A DNA stretch of 33,152 nucleotides from Paulinella micropora (Eukaryota > Cercozoa > Imbricatea > Euglyphida). The translations under genes and the position numbers were made by a program. The stretch lies in assembly GCA_009731375.1 (NCBI GenBank), contig BJOX01000128.1, positions 259,179-292,330 on the forward strand, written 5' to 3'. Under the pieces are notes generated by a model. The model ran no database searches. It worked only from the letters and a program-made list of their open reading frames with translations, and was not told where the DNA came from. The stretch's first letter is position 1. Every line of letters begins with the position of its first letter. Positions 10,834 to 20,158 of this stretch are shown here, piece after piece.

Positions 10834-11151
10834 TCTTTCTTTTTAAAAGTTTGATCACTAAGCGAATAAGATTGGAATATCGCACCAAGCAGAGAAACAG
10901 GAGATAGTTCAGGGGATAGACACGCGTATTATTTATTATTACTTACTATCATAACCATGCTTGTAGCGGCGGTTCAAGGCAGCTCACAAAACTCCCTAGT
11001 GTGCGGTATGTATGTATGTATGTATGTATGTATGTATGTATGTATGTAGGTAGGTAGGTAGGTAGGTAGGTATGTATGTATGTATGTATGTATGTGTGTA
11101 TGTGTGTATGTATGTATGTGTGTATGTGTGTGCATGGATGTATGTATGTAT

Positions 11152-11198
<47 letters not shown>

Positions 11199-11202
11199 AG
11201 AG

Positions 11203-11255
<53 letters not shown>

Positions 11256-11325
11256 GGTCAATCACTCACAGAGCACCAAGCTCACAGAATTCGCTAGTAT
11301 GCATGTATGTATGTATGTATGTATG
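10439..11325. repeat. (ATT)n, (TATG)n and (GA)n microsatellites with core copies
   Basis: (ATT)n at about 10462-10535, then a full core copy (10537-10600), (TATG)n (10620-10730), about 60 bp unique, (TA)n (10797-10832) and about 100 bp unique. A second core copy (10937-10985) runs into (TATG)n (11008-11152) and (GA)n (11155-11253). CTCACAAAACTCCCTAGT before and CTCACAGAATTCGCTAGT after the TATG/GA block are diverged direct repeats. Confidence 0.85.
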
Positions 11326-11330
11326 TATGT

Positions 11331-11500
11331 GTAATCATCTCGGTCCTATCAGAGCGGTAGTCGCGCGCCGTCCTGCGAAGTTGTATGTATGTATGTATGT
11401 ATGTATGTACGTATGTATGTATGTATGTATGTCGTATATCTGTGTAATCATCTCCGTGGTGTCAGAGCAAGGTAGCCGGGTACTGTCCTGCGAAGGCTCG
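11331..11500. repeat. Diverged duplicate core around (TATG)n
   Basis: The words GTAATCATCTC, TCAGAGC, GGTAG and GTCCTGCGAAG occur in the same order and spacing at 11331-11380 and 11443-11495, separated by (TATG)n. This is another core-plus-microsatellite duplication. Confidence 0.75.
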
Positions 11501-11563
11501 CCAAGCGTCAGCCCAGCTCCTCTCCTTACTCCCATCTGGACACTGGTAAAAAGCTGCGGAGAG

Positions 11564-12044
11564 NNNNNNNNNNNNNNNNNNNNNNNNNNNNNNNNNNNNN
11601 NNNNNNNNNNNNNNNNNNNNNNNNNNNNNNNNNNNNNNNNNNNNNNNNNNNNNNNNNNNNNNNNNNNNNNNNNNNNNNNNNNNNNNNNNNNNNNNNNNNN
11701 NNNNNNNNNNNNNNNNNNNNNNNNNNNNNNNNNNNNNNNNNNNNNNNNNNNNNNNNNNNNNNNNNNNNNNNNNNNNNNNNNNNNNNNNNNNNNNNNNNNN
11801 NNNNNNNNNNNNNNNNNNNNNNNNNNNNNNNNNNNNNNNNNNNNNNNNNNNNNNNNNNNNNNNNNNNNNNNNNNNNNNNNNNNNNNNNNNNNNNNNNNNN
11901 NNNNNNNNNNNNNNNNNNNNNNNNNNNNNNNNNNNNNNNNNNNNNNNNNNNNNNNNNNNNNNNNNNNNNNNNNNNNNNNNNNNNNNNNNNNNNNNNNNNN
12001 NNNNNNNNNNNNNNNNNNNNNNNNNNNNNNNNNNNNNNNNNNNN
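11564..12044. other. Assembly gap (481 N)
   Basis: N run of 481 bases. A gene structure 5' of the CDS at 12266 could be hidden here. Confidence 0.95.
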
Positions 12045-12265
12045 GGGCAGAGAGAGAGAGAGAGAGTCTCGACATCAGTGCATCTTGCTTGACGCTGGAA
12101 AAGCAAATATGCATGCATATATGCATACGTACATGCATATACCTACATATCTTGTCTCAGGGTCCCAAACCGCGCCCAGGCTCAGGGCAGTTCTCTGTCT
12201 CTGTGGAGGCAGTTACTGAACCTGCCCACCCCTCCTCTTCCTCCTCCACCGCCACCACCACCGCC

Positions 12266-12994
12266 ATGTCCGCCACTCGTCAAGGGTCGTCTAGCCGACT
12301 CGGGCGAGGTAGTCGGTCGAGTGCTCAAAGCTCCTTAAGCTCCCTGCAATCCCAGCCTAATGCCTCCCCGCCACGCTCCCAATCCTCTTCCCCTTCCAGC
12401 AGAGATCGATCAGATCAATCTCCGATCGCAGAAACCTTACCCCATGCTATCCCCTCTCCCGACGCCTCCCCTGACATCGCGCACGGCTCTGCTGCCGTCT
12501 CCTCCTCCTCCACCTCTTTCTCCAACACCAACACCAACAGCAACCACCACAACGGCAACGACGCCATGGTACCACGCATCAGCGACAACAACAACAACAG
12601 CAGCAGCAGCAGCAACAACAACAACAACAACGGCAGACCACGCCAGCTTGTCCCATCCAAGCAGCAAATCCAAGCCCAAGAAATGCACAACCCCTCACAT
12701 TCTCCACAATCACATCCACAATCACAATATTCTGGCACATCAGCCCCTGCACAGACCTCCACAACAACCTCGACCTCAGCGCCGCATGTGAGCAAAATTG
12801 CCAAGAAGCAAAGCTCACGCCGTTTGCTTATCCCTACAATCTCCCACGAGATCTCTCACTCTTCTTCCACTGATTCCACTTCTTCGTCTTCGTCGTCTTC
12901 TTCCGCATACGCCGCCGCCGGCAGCAAAGGCCTTCGCAACTCTGCCAAGCACCGCAAATCGCGCGATGCAGCACGAGCATCTATCAAAGCCTAA
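12266..12994 (+). CDS. Ser/Asn/Gln-rich low-complexity protein, possibly one exon
   Basis: The frame runs 242 codons from an ATG in good context (ACCGCCATGTCC) to TAA. It stays open upstream into (GA)n and the N gap, so the true start could lie further 5'. I do not recognise the protein. Residues 3-45 are Ser/Arg/Gln-rich, about 80-125 carry Ser, Asn and Thr runs from CAA/AAC/AGC triplets, and a Gln/Ser/Pro/His stretch follows. The C-terminal 50 residues end with a basic patch (KHRKSRDAARAS). No catalytic motif or membrane segment is visible. Such composition is common in disordered parts of regulatory or RNA-binding proteins, which is inference only. Unlike the triplet field upstream, the sequence is GC-rich and varied with only short triplet runs, which favours real coding. 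A spliced fragment or a chance frame remains possible. Confidence 0.45.
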   Translation: MSATRQGSSSRLGRGSRSSAQSSLSSLQSQPNASPPRSQSSSPSSRDRSDQSPIAETLPHAIPSPDASPDIAHGSAAVSSSSTSFSNTNTNSNHHNGNDAMVPRISDNNNNSSSSSNNNNNNGRPRQLVPSKQQIQAQEMHNPSHSPQSHPQSQYSGTSAPAQTSTTTSTSAPHVSKIAKKQSSRRLLIPTISHEISHSSSTDSTSSSSSSSSAYAAAGSKGLRNSAKHRKSRDAARASIKA

Positions 12995-12999
12995 GCTCT

Positions 13000-13500
13000 T
13001 GTCTGTGCCTCGTTTCTGGGGGCAGTCAACTTGCAAAATCGACCAACTTTGATCTCAGTTCTCTCGCTCAATAGCAATGGTGATGACAAACCTGATAGTA
13101 TCGTTGGAAAAGCTTAGGGCAAGGGCTTTCAAAGGACGTGTTCATGATTCCTACATCATCGATATTGGCGGAGAAAAATAAGCGCAAAGTTGAATGGTTT
13201 GCCATGTTTGATTTGGACGACGTTCCCAGTAAGCCGGCAGCTATAGCCGTCGCTGATGTCATACGGCATAAGCGTTCATCACAGCCTGACATGCATAGCC
13301 TGCAGGCGTGTCGATTGGCAGAGTTTGTAAAGCATGTTGAGTAATAGCCTAGCAACGTGTCTGCGCCTGGAGTAGACAAGAGACGACGTGTCCAACATGA
13401 TTTAAGGTTGTCTCCGCCTTGAATAGAATGGACGCAGTGTCGAGTGGCAGAGCTGAACTCACTGTCCCTCTGCCAAAAAGAAAAGAAAAAAAGGAAGAAG
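13000..13500. other. Unassigned region with a small ORF
   Basis: A 68-codon plus-strand frame (13138-13344) reads through WFAMFDLDDVPSKPAA and ends EFVKHVE, then TAA. It has balanced composition but no family I know. Words of this area (the GGCGGAGAAAAATAAGCGCA region, AAAGTTG, TGGTTTG) recur in diverged form near 13829-13866, which suggests an old duplicated element. There is no evidence for a complete gene. Confidence 0.3.
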
Positions 13501-13570
13501 AAGAAGAAGAAGAAGAAGAAGAAGAAGAAGAAGAAGAAGAAGAAGAAGAAGAAGAAGAAGAAGAAGAAAA
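13494..13570. repeat. (AAG)n microsatellite
   Basis: About 75 bp of uninterrupted GAA/AAG triplets; the reverse strand reads as a long Phe run. Confidence 0.95.
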
Positions 13571-13870
13571 ACAAAATTAGGGTCCGACTGCTAAGCGCCT
13601 GAATTTGAATGCCCTAGTAGTTTGTCTTGTGCTTGCATCTCCGTGGCTTGCATGTGGATACGTTGGATGACTGAGGAGAGTTCAGTGGTCAAGCCACCCG
13701 ATTTTCAATTTCATTCTTCTCACTCAATGGTTGAGGTATGAAAAAAATTCTGCCCTGGTCGTTCGCAAAGCTGCTGTCTCTACTGATATTTCAAACGGAT
13801 GGTATTAGCATTGAACATATCGCGAAAATTGATGGAGAAAGGACAAGATCAAAGTTGGGTGGTTTGTGGC

Positions 13871-13940
13871 CACGTGAGTGATGCCACCGTGACGAGTTTC
13901 CACGTGATTGAAACGGTGTGTTGGATAGTTGTGCCACGTG
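13871..13940. promoter_or_regulatory. Cluster of three CACGTG (G-box/E-box) sites
   Basis: CACGTG occurs at 13871-13876, 13901-13906 and 13935-13940, each followed by A and each preceded by C. Surrounding words (CCACGTGATT, CACCGTGA/CACGGTGA) are also repeated. This could be a bHLH/bZIP binding cluster, or simply three units of a degenerate ~32-bp repeat. No adjacent gene is evident. Confidence 0.3.
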
Positions 13941-14007
13941 ATTTCCACGGTGAGTGACGAGTCAGAGGTTCACAAAGACACCCGCAAGTCTCGATTCTGT
14001 TTACATT

Positions 14008-14175
14008 TTTTTTTTTTTTTTTTTTTTTTTTTGCATATGCCATCATACATACCGGCATGCTTGCACATAAGTGTACATGAAATCATCGCGTATATTATGT
14101 GATTGCATATTGTACATAAAATACATCATCGCCTAACAAAGTAACATGCGTTTCAAGAATGATCCCTCGTCCTCT

Positions 14176-14207
<32 letters not shown>

Positions 14208-14449
14208 NNNNNNNNNNNNNNNNNNNNNNNNNNNNNNNNNNNNNNNNNNNNNNNNNNNNNNNNNNNNNNNNNNNNNNNNNNNNNNNNNNNNNNNNNNNNN
14301 NNNNNNNNNNNNNNNNNNNNNNNNNNNNNNNNNNNNNNNNNNNNNNNNNNNNNNNNNNNNNNNNNNNNNNNNNNNNNNNNNNNNNNNNNNNNNNNNNNNN
14401 NNNNNNNNNNNNNNNNNNNNNNNNNNNNNNNNNNNNNNNNNNNNNNNNN
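14008..14449. repeat. Poly-T runs and a 242-N assembly gap
   Basis: T runs at about 14008-14032 and 14181-14207; the second abuts the N gap at 14208-14449. A purine-rich GGAAGAGGA tract follows the gap. The roughly 120 bp between the T runs show no feature. Confidence 0.85.
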
Positions 14450-14499
14450 GGAAGAGGAGCAGGAAGTGGAAGAGGAGGAAGAAGAAGAAGAAGCGCTCA

Positions 14500-15000
14500 T
14501 CGTATGCAAGAAATCATATTGCACTGATGCGGCGTGTTACATTATACATTCACTCATTCATAAATGAACTCAGTATTATTACAGACACATGCATGCATAT
14601 CAATCATTAATCATCAATAATACTTTAGATGATTTTAAACGTTGATTCCGCAAAGTTGTTAATCATGCCATGGATTCGGCAAAATGAGTGGAAGTTGGAG
14701 TCGACTCAGACTCGTTGTTGTTGGTCATAGTTGTTGACCCAGGTGTGGTTAAGAACTTCAAACGCACTTGTCAGTAAACATATTTTTACAGTACTCGCTT
14801 TTTTTTTTTTTTTTTTTCGTCCCTGCTCTTCTTACCGTTGATATTAGTATTAATTAACTGCTGCTCCCTTGAAGTTGCGCATGCAGGGGGTTTTAATAAG
14901 TATTCGTAAGCCGATAAGGACTGTTACCAGAGCCTCATCTACCTCCAGGTGTTGGCTCCGAAACCTGGTCTTAACCCTCAAATGAGAGAGAACCGAATCC
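14500..15000. other. Unassigned sequence 3' of the LINE
   Basis: AT-rich, non-repetitive sequence with a T run at 14799-14818. No reading frame of note. The 3' end of the minus-strand LINE may lie in or near here, but I could not find a poly-A, a tandem tail or a target duplication to fix it. Confidence 0.35.
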
Positions 15001-15461
15001 GAGGACCGGAACCGTCAAAACAGGAAAGACATGTGGCCGAGCACGACTGGCCGAACACGTGGTGGCAGCCTTCTGTGTGAAAGGGGTGGTAGTTTCACAT
15101 AGTCGGGGGGGTAGATTCTCCAGTGATTTTGGTTAGTTGATTTATTGGACACACGTTGGTCGTGGTTTGTTGGCGCGTTAGGTACTCCGGTTGGTATTAA
15201 TACTGTATATGACTTCGTTGGTCGTTTGTAGGGGTCGTTGGGTACTTGTTGGTGCTGTATATGATTTTCTGGGAATCGAGGTGGGACCAATCTATGCACG
15301 CAAGTTTGTTAGACATTGGTTGGCTTGCGGAGGAGTTCCTTGGGGGTTGTGGTTGGGTTATTCCTCTGGATGCTCTTGGTCGGGCGCGTCGTTGGAGTGA
15401 GATGGTTGGTTGGGGTGTCCGGCTTGGGGAGTAAGGGGGGGGGGGGGGGGGGGGGGGGGCG

Positions 15462-15471
15462 NNNNNNNNNN
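15462..15471. other. Assembly gap (10 N) after a 25-bp G run
   Basis: G15435-G15459, then CG and ten N. It lies 3' of the LINE coding region. Confidence 0.95.
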
Positions 15472-15561
15472 GCGGCATGCATACAGTAATTTCCAGATCG
15501 TCGGAGAATGTGGTCATGGCAGAGCTCAGTGAGGTCGCGGTAGACTGCGGTGGCTTGCGCT

Positions 15562-16516
15562 TTAGAGAAATGCGTTGAAATGTTCCTGAATTGCCAGCTT
15601 TATATCCTGAGGCAGGGATGTAACCTTTCGCTCACATACTACTGCGGCTATCATTAGCAGGTTGGATATGCATTTGCCAGATGCTCCCAGCTGGAGATCT
15701 TGGATTCGTTTTTGGTATTCAAAATATTTGTGTTCGTCACGTAGCCTAGTAGATGGCTCGTGGATTATAACCCGGGGGGGTTGGTAGCCATCCACGGTAT
15801 TAGTGGTCATTCAATAGCTGGGTCCTCTCCTCTGTCTTTTGGGTTGTAGGGGGGATTGATTCTTTTGCCATCTTTGTCCCAGGTCCGTCGAATACACTCC
15901 ACTGATGCATTTGCGTGTATAGATTGGTCCATTCTGACTAGCCATTCATCTGTACGAGTTGTGGCTTCTACGAGGAACACGCGTGGGGATGTGACGTGAG
16001 GTGTGAATATCAAATCCGGTTTCCAGGGGAGTTTGGCCTCTTGTAGTTCTTCAGCCAGTGCTGCCGCTGGGTGTATGCGGTCGTGACTGCATGTTTCTCC
16101 GGTTTCTCCGAGGGTGGACCAGCGAGAGTAATATCGATTTCGGGTGGGATCGGTGTGGGTTTACCTTCTTCGGCGTTGACCACCATGTGGGTTGGTTGTT
16201 GGGTGCGGTCGAGGTCTGGACCGAGCCCTAGGTGTCGCTTTATAGCTTGTCTAGAGGCGGAATGGCGGTGGTTGATAGCTTGTGTATATTTCGGGGGGTG
16301 TAGTTTGGTTGTGGAGGTCATGTAGTGATCGATGGTGCCTATCTTGTCACAGAATTGACATTTGGCGTCATCTTTGTTTTTGGTTCGGACGCTGCGCATG
16401 GCCGGTGTCTCTATAGCAGCTAGTTGAGTCAAGACGATGATCCGTACTTCCCAGTTCGCTCTGGTTGTGTGCGGACCTAGATACTGGTGGGAGATTTGCT
16501 GTGTCTCGCCCCTCAT
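15562..16516 (-). pseudogene. LINE C-terminus: CCHC-like knuckle and restriction-like endonuclease
   Basis: Frame 16516-16010 carries a knuckle-like CQFCDKIGTIDHYM (C at about 16360, C at about 16351, H at about 16327); the final Cys of the usual CCHC is absent, with His a few residues on. The next fragment contains KPDLIFTP (about 16021-15998) and, after the expected spacing, FLVEATT. This fits the PD...E core of the PD-(D/E)XK endonuclease that nicks target DNA in RLE-type LINEs. The fragment at 16013-15807 ends in TGA that overlaps the ATG of a further 82-codon fragment (ATGA overlap, 15810-15562), so the tail continues after a one-base frame change. Recognition rests on spacing and context, so the endonuclease call is moderate. 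Confidence 0.6.
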
Positions 16517-17427
16517 TTCTGAGGCCGACCCCCATTTGAGGGCGAATCGTGGGGGTAGGTTTGCTTAGGTTCGTTGAGAGGCGGTGGCGGAGACTCCAGT
16601 AGTTACGGTCCCGGACGGCTGCTTTCGCCTTGAGGATGGCTTGGCGGCTATTCTCGGTGAGCGTGATGGCCCCCGTGAACCTGTGCTGGTCGGTGATGAC
16701 GTAGGGAGAGTGTAGTTCATTCTCGGTCGGGTGGGTGTCGTGTGGGGAGGTGTTCTTGTCGGAGTTTGATGCCAATCCCGAGGTCACGGAGTGCGCACAT
16801 CCATTCTATTCCCAGGTGGCCTGAATACCTGGATTTTTCTAAAAGCAGTTCGTGGGAGTGCCAATCAAGGAAGGGTTGGTTCCGAGTGGGAGGTGGTCGG
16901 GGGTTGTCGGCTTCGATGTCCTTCCATGGGGGGTGAGAGGGTTGGTTGGAGTGGATGGATTGGTGGTAGTAGGCTTCGCCGATTGGAGGGTCTTCCCTGT
17001 AGCTGTCGTCATCGGGGCGCCAACTGTGGGTCGGAGGCAATCTTGCCTGGTGTAGGTAGGTGTTAGGAATTCTAAGATCAGCAAGCTGTTGTAGGATCTG
17101 TTGGCTCTGAGGCCGGTGTGGGGTGTTGTTTGCGTTCTCGTCGTGTAGGGTTGGTGGGCGGGGGTTCATGGGGTTGGGTCGGTAAAGGGGGCCTAGGGTC
17201 GCTGCCGTCCGGATTCCAGTCGGCGTGTGGGAGGAGGTCATCACGTAATAGGCGCAAGTGGGAGTGGATCGCTATTTGTGTCGATTTATCGTGGGAAAAT
17301 AACGCCCATAGGAATACGGCTGCAATTCTGAGGTTGGCTCGGTCTTTAAACCGAGGGAGCCCGAAGCCGCCGCATTTCCCTCTTGGAGCGTAGAGGTAAG
17401 CAACTGGGATATCAGTCGGTCGCAGAT
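16517..17427 (-). pseudogene. LINE linker between RT thumb and CCHC knuckle
   Basis: Minus-strand frames at 17244-16717 and 16787-16368 together stay open over most of this stretch. They contain Pro/His/Asn-rich sequence followed by a more ordered part around HLGIEWMCALRDLGIGIKL. I recognise no domain. Position between RT and knuckle matches the thumb/linker of LINE proteins. At least two frame changes are needed to read it through. Confidence 0.5.
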
Positions 17428-18149
17428 CTAGTGTACCGAGGAAGCATTCCCGAAGGTATGTATCCAGGGTATCTGCATCTGATTCTGTGATAGAGGTCCA
17501 GCCGAGGGGGAAGTCGAGGGTACCAAATCTCGGAGCGCCTCTCGTTTGCGTGCTTTGGATACATTGAGGTGTAGGGCCACCTGGGTGGCTAATAAGAGGG
17601 TGTTCGTGGCTTCCTGAAGTTGAAGTTTGTGGTCGTTGATCCCTGATGTGAATAATGCTAGGATCGGAATTTTTCGTATTTCGTCAGACTTGGAATGGGG
17701 GTGCCATCCACTCCCCGCAAGCCAACGTCGAAGTCTTCGATGTAACCCGATGGGTATACCATGATTCCTAGGGTGAAACTTTTGGAAGCTTCCGTGACGA
17801 AGCCAGTGGCCTGTAGTTGGCGATGGGACTTGTTGAATCCTGTTTGAGCACGCGATATATATATCTCTTTGGAGCCTGGTTCCCCGTATGCGTGCCATTC
17901 GTCATCGGCGAAGGTGTGTTTGGGGGGGGGGGGGGGGGTNNNNNNNNNNAGGCCGGGCCAGGAGTTGAACTGTCTGGCGTGTCCGTAGAACTGGTATCCA
18001 TCTTGGGGATCGCCCGGGGATGCGGCTGATGTTAATCGCTGTCGGTATTCGTAGACGATGCTAAAGAGGGTGGGGCTGATGGGACTGCCCTGGGCAGTTC
18101 CCCGTTCTCGGTAGACGGTCCGACGTAGAGTCATGGACTCCAACTGCAC
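17428..18149 (-). pseudogene. LINE reverse transcriptase, motifs B', C and thumb
   Basis: The frame 18149-17658 contains RERGTAQGSPISPTLF, which fits RT motif B' (RGxxQGxxxSPxLF), and FADDEW near 17912, which fits motif C (YADD) with both catalytic Asp residues. A G17 run and a 10-N gap (17922-17949) break the protein between the two motifs. The thumb region continues in another frame (17898-17428) with KIPILALFTSGINDHKLQLQ and QVALHLNVSKARKR. Motif A is missing from this strand; it lies in the inverted block at 18146-18685. Confidence 0.8.
17940..17949. other. Assembly gap (10 N) after a 17-bp G run inside the RT
   Basis: G17922-G17938, T, then ten N, between RT motifs B' and C. On the coding strand the run reads as Pro codons that do not belong to the RT fold. 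Confidence 0.95.
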
Positions 18150-18685
18150 TACGCTTGCTCTCCCACGAAGGACAATTATACATCCTGCAGTACCTCAACT
18201 TCTGTTGGCGAGAGGGTAAAATTCCAAGCGAATGGAAACCCACCCAACTGACACAACTGTGGAAGGAAAAAGGCACGGGAGCCAACCCGAGCGAATGGCG
18301 TCCCATCATGATCTCACAAGCAATCATGAACCTTTATGCAAAAATGGTCGATCTCCAACTAAGAACACTTATGCTGGAGGTAGGCACCATGAGCAAAACC
18401 GCCAAAGCAAACTGCCTGCGTATATCAGGGGCCGACGAATCCAACCTCACCCTACGTCTGATTCTATACGACGTCCAGAACGCAGCAATGGTAACCAACC
18501 GCGTACATACCCTCATCATCACAGCGATAGATGTAGAGAAAGCCTTCGACTCAGTGGAACTCCCAGAACTCCAAAATGCCATCGCGAACACAGTGGCCCC
18601 CCCAGACGCCTTTCCCGAACTCTACCGTTTCATCCAACATCTCTACCAAGGCGCCCTGATCCACACAGGCAAAAAAGGCTCTACC
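18146..18685 (+). pseudogene. Inverted block of the LINE RT (motifs 1-2 to A)
   Basis: This plus-strand frame (within 18155-18730) reads the RT part missing from the minus strand. WREGKIPSEWKPTQL and NPSEWRPIMIS are the fingers motifs, and AIDVEKAFDSVE (Asp codon at about 18530) is motif A with its catalytic Asp. It then reads FIQHLYQGALIHTGKKG, the segment that normally leads to motif B'. The minus-strand flank on the right ends at GPSSGLDHVRW (motif 0/1). The flank on the left begins at ESMTLRRTVYRERGTAQG. The block therefore fits between them only if inverted. Breakpoints are estimated to about 10 bp at 18146 and 18685. Confidence 0.85.
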
Positions 18686-19587
18686 ATCGGACGTGGTCGA
18701 GTCCGGAAGATGGGCCCTTTTTGGCGTTGAGGGCCGTTCGGAGTTCGTCCAGAGTGAAGTCACGGCGTGCTTCCAAGATTGCTTGATGTTTGTCCGGATA
18801 AGATATCAGCTGGGGCGGTAACTTGGTGAAATGCTTGGTATATCCACTCGGGAGAAGTAGGCGGTATTGTGGTATCGGTGGAGGGAGTAGTGCTGGTGAC
18901 GTGGGAGGATGGTTGTGTCGCCAATCATCTAGAAGTCGGTGTATGGGGAGGAGAGCTGCTTCCTTAGCTAGTCGGTCGCAGATTTCGTTGAGGCAGTGTC
19001 GCCATTCGAAGCTGTTTTCGACGTGTGTATCTGCAGGTGCCCTTGTGTGAGTTTGTATCTGGCGATGGCATCCCATAGGATGGGGTATGGGCGTTGTGGG
19101 AATAGTTGTTGATACTCGCCTTCGAGCTGGCAGTCTGCAAGGCCTTTGTAGTCTATAAAACCATGGGTTTGGTGTGGTTGCCATCGGCGTGTGTGTATGT
19201 AGTGGAGGACAACCGCGGCGGCTTCAATTTCTTGGTGTGTGCTGGTGGTGGGATGTTCATGTGATCCGAAGATGGCAATGAGGTGTTCTTGGAACATGAG
19301 AATAGCGCCGAAACCCCCCGCATGGCCCAGTTTTGGGAAACTGGAGCCGTCAATGTGGAATATCGCCGTGGTTGCGGGGTCGACAGCGTCAGTTTGGGGC
19401 GGAGGGAGTCCAGGTGGTAGTGTGTTTGCAGGGGACGTGGGAGGAGGTGGAGGAGGAGGGCCACGGTTCCTGTGTCCAGGAGTTGGATGATTCCGTTTGG
19501 GTCCGAGGGGCGGGCCTGCCAGTGCAGGAAGCAATCAAGCGGAGTGGCGGTGGAGTCGGCCCCTCCAAGTTCGTGGAGGAGATTCAC
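18681..19587 (-). pseudogene. LINE N-terminal region: RNase H domain, linker and RT motif 0/1
   Basis: In the frame starting at 19534, a Pro-rich leader is followed by IFHIDGSSFPKLGHAGGFGA, a type I RNase H start with catalytic Asp at residue 62. HQEIEAAAVVL supplies the Glu, and GFIDYKGLADC the next Asp. A frameshift moves the reading to the frame 19184-18681, where NEICDRLAKEAA gives the last RNase H motif (Asp at about 18977). About 70 residues of linker lead to FTLDELRTALNAKKGPSSGL, the start of an RT domain. In LINEs that carry RNase H it normally lies C-terminal to RT; here it is upstream. A tandem remnant of another element is the alternative, but the frame is open through the linker. 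Confidence 0.75.
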
Positions 19588-19617
19588 GATGCAGGAGGGT
19601 TCCCACTACAACTCACA

Positions 19618-19998
19618 ATTCGGTCCCGCGGGACCAAAACTGGTCCCGCGGGACCAAAATTTTTTGTAGAATCGCCCCTGGGACCGAGGATTTTTTATTT
19701 GGGATCGTTCTGGGACCAATTAAAAAAAACCATATTTGTAGAAAAATGTATTATACACATGGGACTAAATTGAGACCAAATATCAATCGTTCTGGGACCA
19801 ATGAATAAAACCATATCGGACTAAAATTGAGACCAAATGTAGAAAATGTATTATACCCATGTGACTATATTTTGATTTGTTTGTTTGTATGTATCATACT
19901 TTTACTTAAATATGTTCCAGACCTGAAATTTGGATATACAGTCCCAATGGGACTAAATCGGTCCCAACGCGACGGGTTTAGTCTCAATGGGACTAATT
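19618..19998. repeat. Array of GGGACC/GGTCCC-type palindromic motifs
   Basis: Two tandem copies of the palindrome GGTCCCGCGGGACC (each followed by AAAA) begin the array at about 19621 and 19642. Degenerate GGGACC, GGGACT, GAGACC and GGTCCC words follow about every 15-40 bp down to ATGGGACTAA near 19990. GTATTATAC[AC]CATG and AAATTGAGACCAAAT are repeated inside it. The array fills the space between the LINE 5' end and the piggyBac relic. It could be LINE 5' UTR or the sub-terminal repeats of a DNA transposon. Confidence 0.6.
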
Positions 19999-20070
19999 TG
20001 ATATGATTCAGAGTCACACTTATTATTACTAGTGGCAAATATTAATGATAGTATTCTCTGATTAAAAGTG

Positions 20071-20076
20071 TTTGCG

Positions 20077-20120
<44 letters not shown>

Positions 20121-20158
20121 TATATATATATCATAGTATATATAGTATTTTACGCAAA
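20071..20158. repeat. AT-repeat hairpin closed by TTTGCGTAA/TTACGCAAA
   Basis: TTTGCGTAA (20071-20079) and TTACGCAAA (20150-20158) are inverted around about 70 bp of (AT)n and its variants, giving a near-continuous stem. The word AGTGTTTGCGTAA recurs at 32801 and CGTTTGCGTAAT at 22826. Confidence 0.65.

Larger units (their letters stand above)
15010..19612 (-). mobile_element. LINE-type (non-LTR) retrotransposon, RLE class, damaged
   Basis: Minus-strand coding fragments give, from 19.6 kb down to 15.6 kb: an RNase H domain, RT fingers motifs, an RT middle part lying inverted on the plus strand, RT motifs B' and C, a thumb/linker, a CCHC-like knuckle and a PD-(D/E)XK-like endonuclease. A knuckle followed by such an endonuclease at the C-terminus is the hallmark of RLE-type non-LTR elements (R2, CRE, NeSL, R4 and relatives). 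No upstream APE endonuclease is seen. The copy is broken by frameshifts, two G-homopolymer gaps and an inversion of about 540 bp. The 5' end seems to stop near 19612, beside a GGGACC-rich array; the 3' boundary is uncertain. Segments are listed separately. Confidence 0.8.

Noticed and set aside
12415-12804. Minus-strand ORFs opposite the Ser/Asn-rich CDS
   Set aside because: Poly-Leu/Val/Cys readings are the complement of its CAG/CAA runs; the plus-strand frame has the more natural composition and start context.
16071-17393. Plus-strand ORFs across the LINE
   Set aside because: They are shadows of the minus-strand LINE protein; only the minus frames show the knuckle and endonuclease motifs.
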